The notes: generated from the letters alone by a model not told the origin. A stretch of DNA of 64,000 nt from Caldilineaceae bacterium (GCA_022827195.1 JAJDTL010000041.1:157599-221598); one strand, 5' to 3'. Counted from the stretch's first letter, positions 16,886 through 26,307 are shown. Made by a program: numbers and translations.

Positions 16886-18349
16886 ATGGACACTTACAGT
16901 AAGCCGAATATTCTGGTTTTTCTTTGCGATCAACTGCGGCTTGACCTGCTCTCCTGTTATCAGGAGACTCCGGCGCGCACGCCCAACATCACCGATCTGG
17001 CCGCGGACTCCTGCGTCTTCGAGCGGGCCTACACGCCCTCGGCGATCTGCTCGCCTGCCCGCGCCAGCTTGCTGACCGGGCTGTATCCTCACAGCCACCA
17101 CATGTTCAACAATTCGACGCCACGCTACTCCTACTGCGAGCACCTGCGGCCCGGCGTCGCTATGATCCAGGACTTGATCGACGATGAGGGCGAATACGAG
17201 TCGGCCTGGTTCGGCAAATGGCACATCGGCCCGGCGCAGGACCTGTTCAATTCCCGATTCCACCACACGCAGAAGCCCTACGAGGGCGGCCCTTCGTTTC
17301 TCACCAGCTCACACTGGCACCCGAACCAGATGATTGGGAAGCTGGTGCACGACGTTGGACGGGGAGAAGGGGGCCTGCTTGATGTCGGGATGGAAGGCTT
17401 CCCCGACGTGGTTGCGGCGCGCTACTCGCAGCGTTTTCTGCGTGAGCGGGACAGGGAGAGGCCGTTCTTTCTGTGCTGCTCTTTCCCCGGCCCGCACCCA
17501 AAGTGGATCGTACCGGAGGAATGGGGCATCCGCTATGACGCGGAAGACATGCCGATCTGGGGCAACCGGTATGATTGTTTTGCGGGAAAGCCGATCTATC
17601 AGAGAAAGCTGAAGCGGATGAAGGATGCGCGCGACCGCGGCCTTTCGCAGGCTGAGCTCGACCGGGAGCTGCAGGAGCTGCTGGCCTGCTGCTTTTCCTA
17701 CCTGGAGCTGATCGACCAGATGGTGGGCGAGGTGGTAGCGACGCTGAAGGAGTTGGGCCTTTACGAAGAGACGATGGTCATTTTCACGGCGGACCATGGG
17801 GACATGGCGGGTTCGCACGGCCTGACGAACAAGGGCGGGTACATGTATGATGAGATTTACCGGATTCCCCTGCTGGTGAAGACGGCGGGCGAGCCGCGAC
17901 ACAGCCGGGTAGAGGCACCGGTGCATCTGATGGACATTACGGCGACATGGTTGCATTTGATGACCGGCAGTGAGCAGGAGAAGTTGATGGGGCAGCGACT
18001 GCACGGACAGTCGCTGTTGCCGCTGATCGACGGGAGCGGCGAGTGGCCGCGCGCGATGCATTACGCCGAGTACCATGGCGACTGGTTCGGTCACTATTCG
18101 GCGCGCATGGTCACGGACGGCCGCTGGAAGCTGGTGTGGAACCTGACTGATCTGTGTGAGCTGTACGACTTGGAAAACGATCCACACGAACTGCGCAACT
18201 GCTTCTATGACGCGGACTATGAGGAGCCGCGCGCCCGCTGCTTTGATATCCTGGTTGCGGAGGCGGAGCGGACGGACGACGCGCAACTGCGGCTGCTGTT
18301 GCCGGGGATTGAGGTCGCGCTGGGGGCATCGGCAGAGGGCGCGGCGTAG
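16886..18349 (+). CDS. Sulfatase (arylsulfatase/choline-sulfatase family), copy 1
   Basis: A 487-residue alkaline-phosphatase-fold sulfatase. The formylglycine precursor is Cys55 in ICSPARASLLTG (CxPxR type). Metal ligands and active-site residues are visible in FLCDQLRLD, GKWHIGP, and FTADHGDMAGSHGLTNKGGYMYDE. The end RWKLVWNLTDLCELYDLENDPHEL is typical. No signal peptide is seen, so it should act in the cytoplasm on imported sulfated compounds. The start at 16886 follows GAGGG; the open frame extends further upstream without similarity. It is closely similar to the next gene, indicating tandem duplication. Maturation requires a formylglycine-generating enzyme, which must lie elsewhere because the SUMF1-like protein at 50978 lacks the needed cysteines. 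Confidence 0.92.
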   Translation: MDTYSKPNILVFLCDQLRLDLLSCYQETPARTPNITDLAADSCVFERAYTPSAICSPARASLLTGLYPHSHHMFNNSTPRYSYCEHLRPGVAMIQDLIDDEGEYESAWFGKWHIGPAQDLFNSRFHHTQKPYEGGPSFLTSSHWHPNQMIGKLVHDVGRGEGGLLDVGMEGFPDVVAARYSQRFLRERDRERPFFLCCSFPGPHPKWIVPEEWGIRYDAEDMPIWGNRYDCFAGKPIYQRKLKRMKDARDRGLSQAELDRELQELLACCFSYLELIDQMVGEVVATLKELGLYEETMVIFTADHGDMAGSHGLTNKGGYMYDEIYRIPLLVKTAGEPRHSRVEAPVHLMDITATWLHLMTGSEQEKLMGQRLHGQSLLPLIDGSGEWPRAMHYAEYHGDWFGHYSARMVTDGRWKLVWNLTDLCELYDLENDPHELRNCFYDADYEEPRARCFDILVAEAERTDDAQLRLLLPGIEVALGASAEGAA

Positions 18350-18582
18350 TTTTAGCGCCGGCTGCGTCCAAGCTCTTGACGGCCAACGGGGCGACGCGGG
18401 TGCGTTCCCTCAACTGCCGGAGGCGAACAGGAAGTAAGAGCTGGGTACAGGCAGCACACACGCGATAGAGCGGCGAAGTGATAGCTCACTCTTCATAAGG
18501 GATGCAGCTCTTTTGTCAGGGGAGCATGCCGCCGCCTGGCCGGGATCAGAGAACTGTACCAGACGCAGCGGGGGCTTGGCAT

Positions 18583-20043
18583 ATGTCCAGTCAGGAAAGA
18601 CCGAACATTCTCATCTTTCTGAGCGACCAGCTGCGAATCGATTTGCTGAGCTGTTACAGAGAAACGCTGGTGCGAACGCCGCATATAGCGGCGCTGGCCA
18701 AGGACGCCTGCCTCTTCGAAAGGGCCTATACGCCCTTGGCTCTATGCTCACCTGCGCGTGCCAGCCTGCTCACAGGCCTCTACCCCCACGGGCACCACAT
18801 GTTCAACAACTCGACGCCGAAATACTCCTATTGCGGACACCTGCGGCCTGACATGACCATGCTGCAGGACTGGGTCGACGAGGAGAGCAACTATGAATCG
18901 GCCTGGTTCGGCAAGTGGCACATTGGCCCGGCGCAGGACCTGTTCGACTCCCGCTTCCATCACATGCACCGTGAGCCGTACGAGGGCGGCCCCGTTTTTC
19001 TGGACAGCTCGCACTGGCACCCCAGCACCAGAATCGCCCCGCTCGTTCAGAACGTGGGCCGCGGCGCGGCAGGTACCCTGGCAGTGGGAATGGCGGGATT
19101 TCCCGACGTGGTCGCGGCCCGCTATACGCAGGAGTTTCTGCGGACGCGGGACCAGACAAGGCCGTTTTTCGCAACCTGCTCCTTCCCCGGGCCCCACTTT
19201 CCCTGGATGGTCCCGCACGAATGGGGCATACGGTACGATGCAGCCGACATCGATATGTGGCCGAACCGGTATGACACGTTTGAGGGGAAGCCGTTCAATC
19301 AGAGGAAGGTCCGGCTGTTGAACGGGTCGTACAGTGAAGGGCTTTCGCAGGATGAGCAGGACAAGGAGCTGAGGGAGCTGCTGGCGTGCTGCTTTTCCTA
19401 TATTGAGCTGATCGACCAGATGGTGGGCGAGGTTACGGCGACGCTGAAGGAGCTGGACCTTTACGACGAGACGGCGATCATATTCACGGCGGACCACGGG
19501 GACATGGCGGGGTCGCACGGCCTGATCAATAAGGGCGCGTATATGTATGACGAGACCTACCGGATCCCGCTGTTGGTGAAGGCACCTGGGGCTGGCGAGT
19601 CCAGGCGGAACGGGAATATGGTGCACCTGATGGACGTGACGGCCACGTGCCTACATCTGATGACGGGCGAGGAGCAGAGTCACCTGGGTGGCCGCAGCCT
19701 GCACGGGCAGTCGCTGCTGGGGCTGGCGGCAGGAGGGGACGACTGGCCGCGCAGGATGCATTACGCGCAGTACCACGGCGATCCCTGGGGACACTACTCG
19801 GCGCGCATGGTAACGGACGGCCGCTGGAAGCTGGTGTGGAACCTGACCGATTTGTGCGAGCTGTACGATCTGGAAAACGACCCCCACGAACTCCACAACT
19901 GCTTCTACAACCCGGAGTATGCAGGGGTGCGAAAGAGCTGTTTCGACTATTTGATGGCGGAGGCGGAACGGACGGGGGACGCGCAGTTGCGGTTGCTGCA
20001 GCCGGAAGTCGAATTCGCGGCCTTTGATACGGGGACGCTGTAA
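18583..20043 (+). CDS. Sulfatase (arylsulfatase/choline-sulfatase family), copy 2
   Basis: A 486-residue sulfatase that is a clear tandem paralogue of the gene at 16886. It has the same length, Cys55 in LCSPARASLLTG, and the same MFNNSTP, ESAWFGKWHIGPAQDLF and GDMAGSHGLINKGAYMYDE blocks. Differences cluster in the first 30 residues (FLSDQLR instead of FLCDQLR) and in the middle third, which lines the substrate pocket in this fold, so the two copies may prefer different sulfate esters. The ATG at 18583 is chosen by alignment with copy 1; the frame is open further upstream. The intergenic gap of 233 bases leaves room for separate regulation. No signal peptide is present. Confidence 0.92.
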   Translation: MSSQERPNILIFLSDQLRIDLLSCYRETLVRTPHIAALAKDACLFERAYTPLALCSPARASLLTGLYPHGHHMFNNSTPKYSYCGHLRPDMTMLQDWVDEESNYESAWFGKWHIGPAQDLFDSRFHHMHREPYEGGPVFLDSSHWHPSTRIAPLVQNVGRGAAGTLAVGMAGFPDVVAARYTQEFLRTRDQTRPFFATCSFPGPHFPWMVPHEWGIRYDAADIDMWPNRYDTFEGKPFNQRKVRLLNGSYSEGLSQDEQDKELRELLACCFSYIELIDQMVGEVTATLKELDLYDETAIIFTADHGDMAGSHGLINKGAYMYDETYRIPLLVKAPGAGESRRNGNMVHLMDVTATCLHLMTGEEQSHLGGRSLHGQSLLGLAAGGDDWPRRMHYAQYHGDPWGHYSARMVTDGRWKLVWNLTDLCELYDLENDPHELHNCFYNPEYAGVRKSCFDYLMAEAERTGDAQLRLLQPEVEFAAFDTGTL

Positions 20044-20146
20044 CGCCGGTGGACGCGATTCAGCACAACTGCTATTCTTTAGCCCAATGCCTCTGCAACA
20101 GCACGAGCGGAGAGCGGTTGATACACCGACGACAAGGGGGGAGCTG

Positions 20147-21016
20147 ATGAAATTTGGCGTCTTTCTACCCAGCCACGGCCCGGCAAAATCACCTGATGCG
20201 GTGCGGCAGGTGGCGGTGGCAGCGGAGCAGACAGGCTTTGACTCGTTGTGGGCGGCCGATCATGTGCTGGTGCATGCGCGGTACAGCGACTTCTGCATGA
20301 TCGAGACTTTCGTTACGCTGGGTTACGTGGCCGCCGTCACCGAGCGGGTTACGCTGGGAACGACGGTGCTCGTGCTGCCGCAGCGCGACCCGATCCTGGC
20401 GGCCAAGCAGGCGGCTGCGGTCGACCAGTACTCGAACGGCCGCCTCATATTGGGAATCGGTGTGGGTTGGATGGAGGACGAGTACCGCTTTCTGCGCAGC
20501 GACTTTGGGAAGCGCGGCCGCATCATGGACGAATGGATGGACGTGATGCAGGTCCTGTGGAGCGAGGACCGGCCCTCATTCAGCGGCGAGTGGATCAACT
20601 TTGAGGAGAGCTCGTTTGAGCCGAAGCCTGCGCAGGTGGGGGGTCCCCCGCTCACAATCGGTGGGCTGAGCGACGCGGCCATCCGCCGCGCGGCGACGAA
20701 GGGTGACGGCTGGCAGCCGATCCACGTCGAGCCGGAGGTGGTTGCCGCGGGCGTCGCCAAATTGCGGGCGTGGTCCAATGGCGCTGCGAAGACGGTCATC
20801 TACCACTGCCGCACCGAGGTCGGAGAAGGGGCCGACCGCGAAGTTTCCTCCATGTCCGGTCCTATTTCGGCAATCATCGACCGGATTGGGCGCTTCGCCG
20901 AGGCCGGCGTTGAGCACATGCTGTTTGATTTCTATACCTGCGCGACGACCGGCGCCATTCAGAGCCAGATGGAGACGATTGCCTCCGAGGTCTTCCCGGT
21001 CCACCAGGGTGGGTAG
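20147..21016 (+). CDS. LLM-class F420/FMN-dependent oxidoreductase
   Basis: A 289-residue luciferase-like protein beginning MKFGVFLPSHGP, the standard first strand. LWAADHVL, LGTTVLVLPQRDPILAAKQAAAVDQYSNGRLILGIGVGWMEDEY and the FSGEWINFE and PPLTIGG motifs follow. This subfamily usually uses F420 or FMN. The ATG at 20147 follows AAGGGGGGAG. It begins 103 bases after the second sulfatase and precedes PhyH, which suggests that the desulfated product is oxidised further, but this link is inference. It is not a recent duplicate of the truncated monooxygenase at the start of the window. Confidence 0.9.
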   Translation: MKFGVFLPSHGPAKSPDAVRQVAVAAEQTGFDSLWAADHVLVHARYSDFCMIETFVTLGYVAAVTERVTLGTTVLVLPQRDPILAAKQAAAVDQYSNGRLILGIGVGWMEDEYRFLRSDFGKRGRIMDEWMDVMQVLWSEDRPSFSGEWINFEESSFEPKPAQVGGPPLTIGGLSDAAIRRAATKGDGWQPIHVEPEVVAAGVAKLRAWSNGAAKTVIYHCRTEVGEGADREVSSMSGPISAIIDRIGRFAEAGVEHMLFDFYTCATTGAIQSQMETIASEVFPVHQGG

Positions 21017-21142
21017 CGGCCAAAGGGGGACTGGGCATAGGTCCGGTCCGATTGCGCCTTCCGCTTCGCACTGGTTGGAAATTGGAATCGGGTCACTTTA
21101 GACGCTGCTACAAGAGGGGTACCAGTAAACCAGGAGGGACAC

Positions 21143-22003
21143 ATGAGCGGCTATCGATTGACAGAGCAGCAGCACGCATTCCTGGACCTGTTCGGCTACC
21201 TGATCCTTCCGGGTCTGTTGGGCGACCGCATCGACGAGATCATCGAAGAGTTTGAGGCCCTTTTCGCCGCGCACGGCGGCGGCCACGACGGCAAGCCCCA
21301 CGACGGCACTGCCCGCTCCTGCCTGGTGCCATTCATCGATTCGAGCGAGTACCTCTCCTCGCTTCTCGATGATCCGCGCGTGGACGGCATCTTCACCGAC
21401 CTGCTGGGTGAGGACTACAACTACCTCGGCAGCGACGGCAACTTTTACGTCGGCGACACGCGCTGGCATTCGGACACCGACTGGACCGGCAAGACGCGGG
21501 GCAAGCCGCCGCGTCTCTTCTACAAGATGGCCTTATATCTTGACCCGGTTACTGCGGAATCCGGCGCGTTGCGGCTGATCCCGGGGAGCCATAGGTACGG
21601 CGATCACTACGCCGACGCGCTTGAGGAGAGTCTGAAGGTCGCGCCCGAGAAGCTGGGCATCAACGGCAGCCAGGTGCCGGCGGTGTCGATGGATAGTAAC
21701 CCGGGCGACGTGGTCCTATTTAACCAGAACTGCAAGCACAGCGCCTGGGGCGGCAGCAACCGGCGCCGCATGTTCACGATCAACTGCACGTACCAGTACG
21801 CCGACAACGAGCTGCACCTGTTGCGCAATGAGCTGACCGGCTTTGCGCGCTTTTGGATTGAGGAGCCGTACGGCGAGGAGATGCTGCGCACGGCGTCGCC
21901 CCGGCGAATGGTCCATCTGCGGCAGGCGCTGGCCAACTATGATCATCTTCCCGAGGCGGTGCGCAAGGCTAAGGAGACCATGAGCGAGCCTGCGCGGGGC
22001 TAG
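21143..22003 (+). CDS. Phytanoyl-CoA dioxygenase (PhyH) family protein
   Basis: A 286-residue Fe(II)/2-oxoglutarate-dependent dioxygenase. The iron ligands can be read as His109 and Asp111 in RWHSDTDW and the distal His199 in NQNCKHSAWGG, with the 2-oxoglutarate-binding arginine in the following NRRRMF. The start has AGGAGG at 21130-21135. The family hydroxylates diverse small molecules and lipids. The gene ends the plus-strand run that starts with the sulfatases and converges on the minus-strand Gfo/Idh gene. The substrate is not evident. Confidence 0.9.
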   Translation: MSGYRLTEQQHAFLDLFGYLILPGLLGDRIDEIIEEFEALFAAHGGGHDGKPHDGTARSCLVPFIDSSEYLSSLLDDPRVDGIFTDLLGEDYNYLGSDGNFYVGDTRWHSDTDWTGKTRGKPPRLFYKMALYLDPVTAESGALRLIPGSHRYGDHYADALEESLKVAPEKLGINGSQVPAVSMDSNPGDVVLFNQNCKHSAWGGSNRRRMFTINCTYQYADNELHLLRNELTGFARFWIEEPYGEEMLRTASPRRMVHLRQALANYDHLPEAVRKAKETMSEPARG

Positions 22004-22117
22004 GGCACGCGCAGGTGCAATGGCCGCTGCAGGCTGTGTTTCCTTTTCCGAATCGTGCGGGATGGATTGATGTGGGAACGCAGGTCCTGCCGCAAGCGGA
22101 CCGTGGTGCGCGGCGAT

Positions 22118-23137
22118 CTATTCTGCGTGCAGCGCGCTGAGCGCTTCAATGTCGGCCCAGCCGCCGCTTTCTTTCGAGGCCTCCGCGGCCATGCCGATCA
22201 GGTGGAGCTGTGCGACCGCGGGTGCATCCGAGGGCGGAACCGTTTCCGAGGGCGTTCCGCCGGCAACGGCGTCGAGGAACGCGGTGACGCACTCGTTCAT
22301 GCCGGGCCAGCCGGCGCGCGGCTCGCTCTCCGCGATCTGTTCGACCGACCACTCGCTGTTCTCACGCGTGCGCTGCCGCAATGCGCCGGAGAAGAGATCG
22401 ACGATTAGGTCGCCTTCATCTCCGTTTGCCTCGACCGTCGTCTCCAGCTCGACGACGCTGCCGAGATTGACTTGTACCGTTCCCCAGACACCGCCGTAGT
22501 CGTAGATTCCCTGGCACTGCCGTTGCGCGCGGCCTGGCAGACCGCTGCCTTCCAGGATCAGCGCACGCGATGGGACGCCGCCCACGACACGGTTGAGTGT
22601 ATCCACATACCAGGGGGCGATGTGGTTGAGCGTGCTGAGGTCGGCCTCCGGGTTGGCGTCCCAACTGCACTGGAGACGGACGCTTACGGTGCGCGGCTGG
22701 CCCAAGATGCCGCTTCGCACCCGTCTGACCGCCTCGACGAAGGCGGGGATGAACCCGATTTCGAGGTCGGCGTGGGTCACCTGCGGCGCGTCGAGCAGCC
22801 GCTTCACCATGGGGCGGATGCGTTGCCGCTCGTTCGCCAAGGGAGGCTCGTAGAAAACATGCACGCCTGCGTCCAGCGCCGCGCCGATCGCCTCCTCGTG
22901 CGCTGTGTCGGTGACGGCGACGAAAACCGCGTCGATGGGCGGGCCGGTCAGCAGTTCTGCGGCGCTAGCGTAGACGCCAACGCCTGTTCCCAGTTCGGAG
23001 CGAATACGCTGCTGTGTGGCCTCGCTGGGCGCGGCAGCGGAGATTATTTGAGCGCGCCCGTCGCGCTGCAGCGCGGGCACGTAGGCCGTTCTGGTCCATC
23101 CGCCGTATCCGATCAGTCCGACACATAGATTCACCAT
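22118..23137 (-). CDS. Gfo/Idh/MocA-family oxidoreductase lacking the catalytic lysine
   Basis: A 339-residue protein. The N-terminal Rossmann domain is clear (LCVGLIGYGGWTRTAYVPAL, then IDAVFVAVTDTAHEEAIGAALDAGVHVF), followed by the C-terminal alpha/beta dimerisation domain. The EKP motif that supplies the catalytic lysine is EPP here (residues 97-99), and the GGxxxDxxH motif is degenerate (LNHIAPWYVDTLNRVVGG). It may therefore bind NAD(P) or a sugar without the usual dehydrogenation, or use another residue. GGAGAGA precedes the ATG. It is transcribed convergently to PhyH and lies just downstream of the nuclease-like gene at 23155-23994 on the same strand. Confidence 0.85.
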   Translation of the reverse strand: MVNLCVGLIGYGGWTRTAYVPALQRDGRAQIISAAAPSEATQQRIRSELGTGVGVYASAAELLTGPPIDAVFVAVTDTAHEEAIGAALDAGVHVFYEPPLANERQRIRPMVKRLLDAPQVTHADLEIGFIPAFVEAVRRVRSGILGQPRTVSVRLQCSWDANPEADLSTLNHIAPWYVDTLNRVVGGVPSRALILEGSGLPGRAQRQCQGIYDYGGVWGTVQVNLGSVVELETTVEANGDEGDLIVDLFSGALRQRTRENSEWSVEQIAESEPRAGWPGMNECVTAFLDAVAGGTPSETVPPSDAPAVAQLHLIGMAAEASKESGGWADIEALSALHAE

Positions 23138-23154
23138 ACATTCTCTCCACTATG

Positions 23155-23994
23155 CTACGAATCGGGCCAGACCGATCTCAGATTTGAAAACGCGTCGCGA
23201 ACGAGGCGGCCTTCATCAGTAAGCATTTTGGTTGAGCACTTCTGACGAACTTCCTGGCCGTTTTGAAAGGGAACTTCGTCAAATGAAACTGGAAAGGAAA
23301 GCGCATCTAATGACATTTCCAGAGCGCCGCCTGTCTTGGCTCGTGCGAGACCTCTGAGAGCGTGGTTGGTTTCACTGAGGAATTCTGAAATCTCAGAAGG
23401 TACACGATCGGGCGTAGCGGAATCACTCTCTTCTTCAGATTCAAACTGATTTAACCATGCTTCAATACTTGGCGAGAATTGATTCTGGTAACTCCCACCG
23501 TAGTATCCTCGAGGCGCCACGACTTCCAAAGTAACTTGTTGAGCATCCATCAACGAGCGGTAGTGAAGAGGGAGTTCCCTCCTGTGTACTCTGCAAAAAA
23601 TGTATGCTATGCCATATTGAAGAATCTGCTGGAGCGCTGACAACGGGTTGTCGCTATCCCATTTCAGTTCAATGAATCGCGCCTCCCGCTTCGAATTCGA
23701 ACAATGCACTAGATCAACAGCGCTGTTTCTATCGCTGTTGGAGCTTACAATCCCCGAAGCAACTGGGCATTGGTTGTACCACCCTGCCATGTGCCCCCTT
23801 TCCGCCAGCATGGCAACCGCTTTTTCCAACATTTTTTCTGCGGATCTGTTGTCGCTCCGAATCTCACTGGCACGTCGAAGTAACCAGAGCGACCCAGATC
23901 TGGAATGTGGAGAACCAGGATAGTTCAATTGAATTCTGTCGTATATCTCGGCCACCGTGGCTGTATACCGTATTCCTTCAAACAGGCTTGACAT
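23155..23994 (-). CDS. Hypothetical protein with PD-(D/E)XK-nuclease-like motif
   Basis: A 279-residue protein of unknown family. The segment AVDLVHCS (Asp94) followed by ARFIELKW (Glu109, Lys111) has the spacing and strand pattern of a PD-(D/E)XK nuclease core. A Gln-rich helix (SALQQILQYG) after the lysine strand is also usual for that fold. Sampled lines of this gene have about 45-48% GC, well below the neighbouring genes, which suggests horizontal acquisition. It lies 117 bases downstream of a second PD-(D/E)XK-like gene on the same strand. A role in restriction or defence is possible, but no methylase, ATPase or helicase is nearby. The nuclease assignment is inference from motif only. 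Confidence 0.7.
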   Translation of the reverse strand: MSSLFEGIRYTATVAEIYDRIQLNYPGSPHSRSGSLWLLRRASEIRSDNRSAEKMLEKAVAMLAERGHMAGWYNQCPVASGIVSSNSDRNSAVDLVHCSNSKREARFIELKWDSDNPLSALQQILQYGIAYIFCRVHRRELPLHYRSLMDAQQVTLEVVAPRGYYGGSYQNQFSPSIEAWLNQFESEEESDSATPDRVPSEISEFLSETNHALRGLARAKTGGALEMSLDALSFPVSFDEVPFQNGQEVRQKCSTKMLTDEGRLVRDAFSNLRSVWPDS

Positions 23995-24110
23995 AGCTGC
24001 GTTTTCCTTTACAACTTATCGTGAAGGCGGAGTTCGGTTCGTTTGCCTCTCTCTCTTGATCAGACGAAATACCTCTGTGGCGATTAAGGCTGCCAATGCA
24101 AGTTGCTATC

Positions 24111-24863
24111 TTATGCCATCGGGTCCGGCCAGCGCACGAAGGCCAAGCCACGAGAAAGGTGGGCAAAATCGTCGTCGCTCAGCTCCTCGCGGTAGGGCAG
24201 GGCCTTGCGAATCGCCTCAGGGTTGCCTGCGTAGCGATTGATGATCTTCTCGGCGTTTATCTGTACGTGGCCGTACTGCAACACCAGTAGACAACTGCAA
24301 TCGTACCCCTCTTGGCGGGCGTACCATGAGCCGACGTCGAGCAATCGGATCACCTGGTCGCGTTTGCGGTCGTAGGTGGTGAACTCGCTTACGCCGGACA
24401 GGCATTTGGCCTCGACCAGCACGACCGCACTTTCGCCCAGTTTGATCAACAGGTCCGGCTCCGACTCTCCTTCCCTATGAAGGCGGCTCGGCGGCGGCGG
24501 CAGTTTCGGCCAGAACTCCAGCCTGGCGTGCGGGATCTCCTTGAAGGCCTGGGGCGGCAGCGCATAGGCAAACGACTGGCGCAGCAGAAGCGTGAGAACC
24601 CTAGTACGCTGCGGCTCGTCGTTGAGCAAGGGGCTGAAATAGTACCAGGTGCGCGCGTCCTCCGAGTTCTCGCTCAGGATCTTTGGCAGGCCCTCTGCAA
24701 CCCTCGGCGGGAAGGTATCCTCCTCCAGCTTGCCGCGCAGCGCCGGGTGCGCCGTGTCGGTGTGCTTTAGCAGGGGATGGTCTTCCGGCCTGCGCCAGAC
24801 CTTTGCTCTGGATGTGCTGACGAGGTAGTTGGTCACTTGCTGGCCCGGATTGCGAGATTGCAC
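24111..24863 (-). CDS. Hypothetical protein with PD-(D/E)XK-nuclease-like motif
   Basis: A 250-residue protein starting at GTG 24863. The core EPDLLIKLGESAVVLVEAK (Asp137, Glu151, Lys153) is a textbook PD-(D/E)XK arrangement with two beta strands, and is followed by the YDRKRDQVIRLLDVGSWYA helix. The N-terminal half (HPALRGKLEEDTFPPRVAEGLP, then RTWYYFSPLLNDEPQRTRVLTLLLRQ) is conserved-looking but not assigned. It is transcribed divergently from the DAO-type oxidoreductase at 25099 with 235 bases between them. It may form a two-gene unit with the gene at 23155-23994. The GTG start has no strong ribosome-binding site and could be slightly different. Confidence 0.75.
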   Translation of the reverse strand: MQSRNPGQQVTNYLVSTSRAKVWRRPEDHPLLKHTDTAHPALRGKLEEDTFPPRVAEGLPKILSENSEDARTWYYFSPLLNDEPQRTRVLTLLLRQSFAYALPPQAFKEIPHARLEFWPKLPPPPSRLHREGESEPDLLIKLGESAVVLVEAKCLSGVSEFTTYDRKRDQVIRLLDVGSWYARQEGYDCSCLLVLQYGHVQINAEKIINRYAGNPEAIRKALPYREELSDDDFAHLSRGLAFVRWPDPMA

Positions 24864-25098
24864 GACTCAACAGGTCTCTGTCATGCCTGAAGTGTCACCT
24901 GTCTATACTATTTTAGGGAGATCGGCGCGTTCTGACAATTCCCGTACGGCAGGAGAGGGAGATCGTGTGGGCAAAGGCCTGCGGAATGGAGATTCCTGAT
25001 CTTTGGCCAGCATTTCAATCCGTGTTACCTTGCTCACGCATTTCAGAAGTTCCTCTACCGTCTCACAAAGGCTAGACACTGGAGCGCAATCCCACATC

Positions 25099-26307
25099 AT
25101 GTCCAGATTCATCGTAATCGGCGGCGGCGTCATCGGCCTCAACGCCGCATATCAGCTGGCGCGCAAGGGGGCTGGCAAGGTCATCGTGCTGGAGAAGGGT
25201 GTGGTGGGCGATGGCTCCAGTAGCCGCGCCGCCGGATTCATTACGGGGCTGATGTGGACTGAGACGGCCATCAAGGCGCGGAAGATCAGTCTACGGCTCT
25301 ACCGCGAGTTGACGGCGGACCTGGACCGCTACGGCTACCGCTTCCAGGATGTCGGCTGTCTCAACATCTTCGATGCAACATCGTGGCCGGGACGGGAAGA
25401 GATCCTTCCCGTGTACGATCGCCACGACGTTCCTTACGAGATTCTCGACGCAGAGGAGATCCGCCGCCGCTGGCCCGATCTGGCGCCGGAGGAGGACCAT
25501 ATCGGGCTGCACGATGAGCTCGGCGGTTACAGCGAGCCGCACGAGTTTGTACCCGCACTGGCGCGGCGCTGCCGTGACCTGGGCGTGGAAATTCGCGAGC
25601 ATGCGCGCGTCGAAGGGTTGGAGATAGAAAGTGGGCGCGTAGTCGGTGTGCGTACCTCGCTGGTAACCGTCGAAGTCGACATGGTCGTTTGCGCGGTGCA
25701 CTCCTGGACGCGCGCGTTCATGGAGCTGTGCGGTCTGCGGCTGCCGATCAAGTCGTTCGTCCACCAGCGCTACGTCACGACCGAGCTGCCGGAGGCGGCC
25801 GTGATTCCGGCGATCAATGCCAACCCGCAGGGCGGGTACATTCGCCCTGCGCGCCTTGGGAGCGGCGACTCCCGGCTGCTGGCCGGCGGCGAGACCGAGA
25901 ACCGGCCCGAGATGCGCGTCGACGACCTGGACTTTCACATGGCGGGGCTGAGCGCGCCGGAGAGCCTGCGCGACCGCCTCTCGGCCAACCTTGCGCCGCT
26001 CGTCCCCAAGCTGGCCGGAATCAGTTGGGAGACCGAGCAGGTCGGTCTAATCTCCTTTTCTCTTGACGGTGAGCCGGTCCTGGGCACGCTGCCGCAGCTT
26101 TCGGGCCTCGTGGTCGGCGCGGCCTTTCATTCGGGCGGCTTCGCCTACAGTCCCGTCGCCGGTCTGCTGCTGGCCGAGCTGGCCGCAGACGAAGAGACGA
26201 GCGTCGACATTTCGTCCTTTTCGCCGGCGCGTTTCTCCGCTCAGGACACGGACGCGTACCTGGCCAGGACCGTTGTGGAGGGTGAAGCTTTCCGCCGTCG
26301 GCACTGA
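25099..26307 (+). CDS. FAD-dependent oxidoreductase, DAO family (glycine/sarcosine oxidase-like)
   Basis: A 402-residue flavoprotein. The dinucleotide-binding motif GGGVIGLNAAYQLARKG starts at residue 8, and VLEKG ends the second strand. DGSSSRAAGFITG is the typical FAD-contacting loop. The C-terminal GEPVLGTLPQLSGLVVGAAFHSGGFAYSPVAGLLLAEL is the conserved FAD-ribityl end of the DAO family. It probably oxidises a secondary or D-amino compound. The ATG at 25099 starts exactly before the Rossmann strand; an upstream in-frame start would add 32 unrelated residues. It lies upstream of ABC system 2, whose promoter begins 30 bases after the stop, so it is likely a separate transcript. Confidence 0.9.
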   Translation: MSRFIVIGGGVIGLNAAYQLARKGAGKVIVLEKGVVGDGSSSRAAGFITGLMWTETAIKARKISLRLYRELTADLDRYGYRFQDVGCLNIFDATSWPGREEILPVYDRHDVPYEILDAEEIRRRWPDLAPEEDHIGLHDELGGYSEPHEFVPALARRCRDLGVEIREHARVEGLEIESGRVVGVRTSLVTVEVDMVVCAVHSWTRAFMELCGLRLPIKSFVHQRYVTTELPEAAVIPAINANPQGGYIRPARLGSGDSRLLAGGETENRPEMRVDDLDFHMAGLSAPESLRDRLSANLAPLVPKLAGISWETEQVGLISFSLDGEPVLGTLPQLSGLVVGAAFHSGGFAYSPVAGLLLAELAADEETSVDISSFSPARFSAQDTDAYLARTVVEGEAFRRRH

